64,000 nucleotides of DNA from Whalleya microplaca (lineage: Eukaryota; Ascomycota; Sordariomycetes; Xylariales; Xylariaceae), in the NCBI GenBank assembly GCA_022497155.1, contig MU385723.1, positions 186,001 through 250,000 of the forward strand, given 5' to 3'. Shown here in pieces: positions 59,384 to 64,000 of the stretch. The position numbers were made by a program, and so were the translations under genes. The notes beneath the pieces are model-generated. The model searched no databases, was not told where the DNA came from, and worked only from the letters and a program-made list of their open reading frames with translations. How positions within the stretch are numbered: the first letter of the stretch is position 1; each line of letters starts with the position of its first letter.

Positions 59384-61011
59384 CGTAAGTACGGGCTGAA
59401 ACGACCGTTGGTATCTTGCTCCTGAACTAGGATGCGCGGGGTAAAGACCGTATAAGTCGTTTGCGTTGGAGATATAGAAGTTTAGAGCCTACTGCGATAG
59501 CGCCTAAACATCAGGCAGGAAGACTTGAAGCTAGCACCAGACAATGACATATGAAGTATATTACAGTTCATTCACACTTATCTCAAGACATTCGAGTTGA
59601 AGTTATATACTGTTGGCGACCTCCGTTGGAGATAATATCTATCCTTGTACCCGATTGCCTAGGTAATAGTCTCCACGTAGCGCAATCGGGGTCCCGAGTA
59701 TCGGAGACCCCCGAGGCGATATGAGTTAGGGAGTACCCATTCGGGACTAAAAGTATAACCAAGAAGGTTACTAAATGTACAGTTGAGATTTTGATGACAA
59801 CTTGCGAGATTTCATTAGCCGAAGATGAAATATGATGTACAGGGTATAGGTAGAGTTATATTTCACTGTCTTGCTAATGTAATGAGATATAAACATTATC
59901 CAGGTATACAGTAATTCGTCCTTGATACTGTATCAATGCGCAGTACACGAGATGCGGCTCAAACTTCGCCTGGAGACTCTAGAAACGCAGATGTTGCTTC
60001 ACTAGAATAAGCTGCATATTGCAAGATTGGATTCACGTCTCCGTTCATTGATGAATAACTCTAGGATAACTGGGACTCCGTGTCGTCAATCTGTATTATC
60101 GCAGGCCCCACATCGGCCGCTTATTACCCCAGGCGCTAACGTAGACTATATGATAGAAGCAACCTCAGTTGTGGCCATCTAATTCAGTTTCAACTATTGA
60201 AAGGCGTTTCGTTCTTCTCTTTCAGGGCGTTAAGGCATCTAATTATGTAAGTATATTATTAGCACCTAATAGTGAAGGACACTCTAGGAAGAGAGGTCAA
60301 TGCCTATTATTCCTCCTGCCACGGGGTGACAGTGGGTCATCAGTGCCAGGTTAGCTTGAATCAAGGCCGATGCCAAGTTTCTCATAACACTTGAGAAGGC
60401 AGAATGGCGATAAATTGGCTTACTGCTGATGTTAGCAAGGAAAAGAAAACAGAACAAGTCATTAAACAACTTTAAAAATTTCTTAGAGGAACTAATGACA
60501 ACGGACACGTTTGTAGCTTCATCCAGGATAAGATCCTGGTGTTTAATAATAAGATTTAAACTAAGAGCTATCACTAGAGATTTTCGATGCCTAGTAAGTT
60601 TCTCATTCGCAGTAGGTAATTGTAAGAGCGGTTGAGGTATTTAGGCTGTGTTGATACCCAGATCAATTTGGTAGAGTTTGTTTATTATCATGGAACAATC
60701 TATAGCAGACTCACGGGCTCACTCGAACCTTGGAATCTTCCACATGGGTTTAATACAGCCGTGTGGATGAAGACTCTAGCTTAGCTATATGTCAAGTCAA
60801 CGAGTGACGGGGTCAGGCCAACCTTCTGACCTTCCCTCCTGCGAATGCCACCCAAGAAAATGCATGTCGCTTTCACAGCCACAACTCCGTATGAGAAACC
60901 GCCACGGCCATCATATCGATTTATCAATATATCAAGAATTTACTATAGCATCTCGTATGCCTCAAGATTTAGTACTTCAGATCAAGAATCTCAATCTTCA
61001 ACAGATCAAAG
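59384..61011. other. Intergenic, 1.6 kb
   Basis: This is AT-rich sequence. Short frames at 60169-60635 are lysine- and leucine-rich and may be decayed coding DNA, but no family was recognised. Confidence 0.45.
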
Positions 61012-61959
61012 CTAGGAACTAGTAGTCGGGTTTATTGTATCGGAGCCCTTATGTTCATAGGGCTCGACTTGTCTGAGTTTGGATCCCCCCCTTCGGCGTC
61101 TGCAACATACGAAGATTAGCAATTGCCCCTGAAAATTCCAGCAAGGGCACACTAGCATGTATTAAAAGCCTAAGATAACCCATTGGGTAAAATAGCTACC
61201 CATGAGTAGTTAAACCAGAGAGGCAGGAAGAAAAAAAGGAGAAGCAAGGGGGAAAAAAAACCGAGACTCTTGACAGCTACTTACATTATTATTGGTCTTG
61301 TGTCGCGCCCGCACTTCTGTAGCATCTTCTGCTTGTATATGCGGGACGATGATTGGCTGGTCGTGCTTACGGACAGACGCCTGTGTTTCTGTTTATTTCT
61401 CAAAACTGCCGCCTGGCTAGTCTTGGTATCTGTAATTTTGGTCTGCAGAGCCAAGCTCGTTCTATGGTCAGATGGCCCGTAGGGCCTATCTGACGAGGCC
61501 ATTACTGAATCTATGAACTCGGTGCCATCATTGGGTATCCCATAATGGTAAATATACTAAGGTAGTGTTAGTCGAACCTATCTTGAGATGGATAAAACAA
61601 ACATCGTCGAAGGAACCTTCGAAAAGATCACTTGGTGCATCTGCCGTCATAGGCATGTTCATTTCAGAACATACATTAGACTGTTCAGGGAACGATCTTA
61701 TCGGCATAGATGTGGTGGTAATATGGGGGACCATGCCATTATAAGATGTGAATCTGTCGCGTGTGTTCGAGTCGGATATACTCTTGTCGGGCATGTCCTT
61801 ACCGGATGACTTAGTGAATATGCCCTTCCAGCTCTCGGCCATGGTGTAGTATAGCCAATCCTCAGCCGTATTTCCTGCTGTGTTCATGAGATCTGTGGGA
61901 GGCATGTCTGAAGGATAGTGTGGTATCTGGGTGTGACTAAAGTCTTGCTGGGTGATCAT
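61012..61959 (-). CDS. Hypothetical spliced gene, basic C-terminal region
   Basis: I propose three exons: 61959..61603, 61556..61285 and 61099..61012, 238 residues. Intron 1 (46 nt) has donor GTTTGT, branch GACTAAC and acceptor CCTTAG. Intron 2 has donor GTAAGT, branch TGCTAAT and acceptor TTGCAG. Phases 0 and 2 both close, which is unlikely by chance. The N-terminal half is Met/Asp/Ser-rich (GKDMPDKSISDSNTRDRF, SDLFEGSFDD). The middle and end are basic (VLRNKQKHRRLSVS, KQKMLQKCGRD, RRRGGSKLR). There is no signal peptide, membrane segment or known domain. It might be a small nuclear or regulatory protein, but this is a guess. The exon 3 join is the least certain. Confidence 0.5.
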
Positions 61960-63912
61960 GATGCGGAGTTGGGTTCTGAGGTTGTGTGTCTTGGGTGTCT
62001 AGTGGTGGTGGTGGTGGTGAGTTTATTTAACCCCTTTGACGATTCAGCTTTAACGAGGCGACAGGGCTGCTTTCTAGCAAAAATAAAACTCAGGCACTCA
62101 ATAATTTCTATGCTAGAATTTGGTGGCGTTCGGGCAGCATTTCGACAATACATCCATGTGTAAACCGTTGCTTAAGAGCGTTCATCCATGTACAATACAT
62201 TGATTGCGCACAATCGTGCAGTATACGGCACTATGACGTGTAATTCAGCAACGACGCTAGCACAGGGCTACACGTACCTAGGTACTAGATCCCGCCTACT
62301 AGCATCCTTATTCGAGCCAATGGAAACAGCGTTATTTAGGCTGCCCAGCCAGCCGGTGCAGTTAGAAACCACTCAACTCTACAGTTTCAATGTGTACACA
62401 CTACCTACCAGCCTACACGGAGGTCCATAGCATGGACGCACAAACGAACGTGTAGATCAAAGTAACCCCATTCGCCACATCTATGGTGCCTCATTTTGTA
62501 TGCACAGCCTACCTGCCTAATCTAAAGTCAAAAGGAACCTTGGAAGCTGGGAAGTCAAGGCTCGGTCATCAGCCAACCAATATCGCTTACTGATTGCTAG
62601 ATGCACATATGGCAGCTCGGGTACCTAGGTAGGCACTCGACTGTGCCACTGTGGCAACAGTATCACACAGCCACAGCCATGGCAGTCTGTGGCGACTTGA
62701 CGACTCGGAGGCGAGTACTGGCAAAGTGGGAAACACTCTCTAATTGATCAACTAATATTAACTGTTGTGTATCGTGGGGGCAATTAGGAATAGCGCTGAG
62801 TGCTCTAGATTGCACATTCAAGCACAAGAACCTTTCCCCAGCCTCTAATGGCTACATTCTGAGGAAGCATGATCCATGAATAGAACCTGTATACGTGTCG
62901 GTGTTAAAGCTACACCTGGATTCGAATAATGTGTTCAATGATTCGCTGTGTGAGTGTTGAGCTTGTTGGGGGTCCATCCCGTCTTGAATGAATGACACTA
63001 AAAATCTAGATAAGTATATATCAACATCTTGGAAGCGCGTATGGCTTTGAATAGTTCTCTGCTCAGAGAATCTTCCATCCTATTCGATGCACATAACACT
63101 TCACTTCATTTAACTACTTCAACTTGATCATAAATATGCCTTCGATTGAGCACAATTAATGATTCGCTAGAAATTGGAGTGTGATTGGTGATGAACATTT
63201 TGTCGCTCTCATTGAGGGCGCGCATGGGCATAATGCCGATTATATACTGGTATGAGCTTGAATGAGTCGCCAAGGCCTGCAAGGGTATTGATCAAAACCG
63301 TGAACTGTGATGAACAGATCGACGAGAATCACCAACTCTGCAGAGGATCAATTCGCAAACTGTTCTACTTCAGTCGAGCTCAAGCTTGCCAGTATCACAT
63401 CGGATGTGGAGACCGAGCTTCGATGTTTCAGACTATCTCGGTAATAGATATCCGTTTCGTATCACAAGATGATACGCTTAGGGCACTATCCCATACACAC
63501 GACATACTGTTGCCAAGCCACAGATTAGATACTAGAGATCGTAGCTACCATGAGAAAATCTCCGTCCTCGTTGATGCTTGAAACGGATGCCAAGTCCTCT
63601 GAGCTTGTTGCGATTGGCTCCCCAACTTCGAATCAGGGAACCCTGGGATGTAACCACGGCTAACCACGCCCGTGAGGCTCAGTGCTTAGCTTCACCAACT
63701 TTATCCTTCACGCTTCAGTTCGAAGTGCCTGGATGGATGAAACGACTGTTCACTGGAATGTATATATAAGATGAGCATTTGTGCCACCTAGCATCTAATA
63801 GAGAACTATCATCTCACGAGCACTTATTGAATTTAATCATAACCTAATTTCAACTCAATATATCTTTCTTCTTCAACTAGTTCTGTGAACTAACCCAACC
63901 TTACCTCCGAAA
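61960..63912. other. Intergenic, 2.0 kb
   Basis: GTGG repeats lie at about 62000-62018. TACCTAGGTA words occur at 62276 and 62622. Frames at 62188-62430 and 63252-63581 have no family features. The last 150 bases are the promoter and leader of the gene at 63913. Confidence 0.45.
63761..63769 (+). promoter_or_regulatory. TATA box candidate for the secreted-protein gene
   Basis: TATATATAA lies about 150 bases before the ATG at 63913 and is followed by a CT-rich leader (63850-63900), a typical strong-promoter arrangement in filamentous fungi. Confidence 0.45.
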
Positions 63913-64000
63913 ATGTATACCCAGCACATCTTAACCACCGCGCTCCTAATCACCAGCGCCGCCATCACAAGCGCAGGTACGCCCCTCCAACCGCACTCCA
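63913..64000 (+). CDS. Start of a secreted protein (partial, runs off window)
   Basis: The ATG in a good context (CGAAAATGT) opens a signal peptide, MYTQHILTTALLITSAAITS, with a cleavage site expected after an Ala near residue 21. Either the frame continues (AGTPLQPHS) or an intron starts at GTACGC (63977). A TATA box and CT-rich leader support a true start. Too little is visible to assign a family; a small secreted protein or hydrolase are both possible. Confidence 0.6.
   Translation, partial: MYTQHILTTALLITSAAITSAGTPLQPHS

Overview
The window is genomic DNA of a filamentous ascomycete (Pezizomycotina). Protein genes carry short spliceosomal introns, mostly 46-100 nt, with GTRNGT donors and CTAAC-type branch points shortly before the acceptor. 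Proteins are typical of this group: a DNMT5-type methyltransferase, an Fhl1-type FHA/fork-head factor, a DUF3405 protein, a MOT1 molybdate transporter, mitochondrial RF1, Grx5 and a PRELI/MSF1 protein. Intergenic spaces are long (0.5-5 kb) and rich in short TACCTAGGTA-like words. The class (Sordariomycetes or Leotiomycetes) is a guess. No rRNA, tRNA, CRISPR or bacterial-type operon was found. I read exon joins by eye from splice signals, phase and family similarity; each multi-exon gene is one feature spanning its introns, with the joins in the evidence.

Layout. 1-5877 (-): most of a DNMT5-like C5 DNA methyltransferase/SNF2 ATPase, cut at its C-terminus by the window start. 8487-10083 (+): 2H phosphoesterase. 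10997-11787 (-): ribosomal protein eL42. 15253-17379 (+): MFS drug/H+ antiporter. 17.4-22.5 kb: nearly empty. 22513-24888 (+): DUF3405 membrane protein. 27760-29066 (-): membrane protein with a SAP-like N-terminus. 29652-30143: a 476-bp inverted-repeat element with an 8-bp target duplication. 30561-32669 (-): cytochrome P450. 34444-35821 (+): molybdate transporter. 36105-36821 (-): small multispan membrane protein. 38538-42749 (+): Fhl1-like factor. 44712-45723 (+): YJR142W/Tnr3-type Nudix hydrolase. 46706-47236 (+): RNase H-fold protein. 47928-49300 (+): mitochondrial release factor 1. 51204-53046 (+): secreted serine carboxypeptidase. 53655-54443 (-): PRELI/MSF1 protein. 55913-56504 (+): Grx5. 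57346-59383 (-): gamma-glutamyltranspeptidase. 61012-61959 (-): spliced hypothetical gene. 63913-64000 (+): start of a secreted protein.

The genes do not form one pathway or an obvious secondary-metabolite cluster: the P450 and MFS genes lie 13 kb apart without a backbone enzyme. Several housekeeping genes act in mitochondria (RF1, Grx5, PRELI). Fhl1 is known to control ribosomal protein genes and eL42 is one, but their nearness need not mean anything.

Most notable observations: two long introns of the MFS gene are recognisable copies of each other, which suggests introner-like elements; an intact-looking MITE with a perfect target duplication; the DNMT5-type enzyme; and duplicated modules in the C-terminal half of Fhl1.
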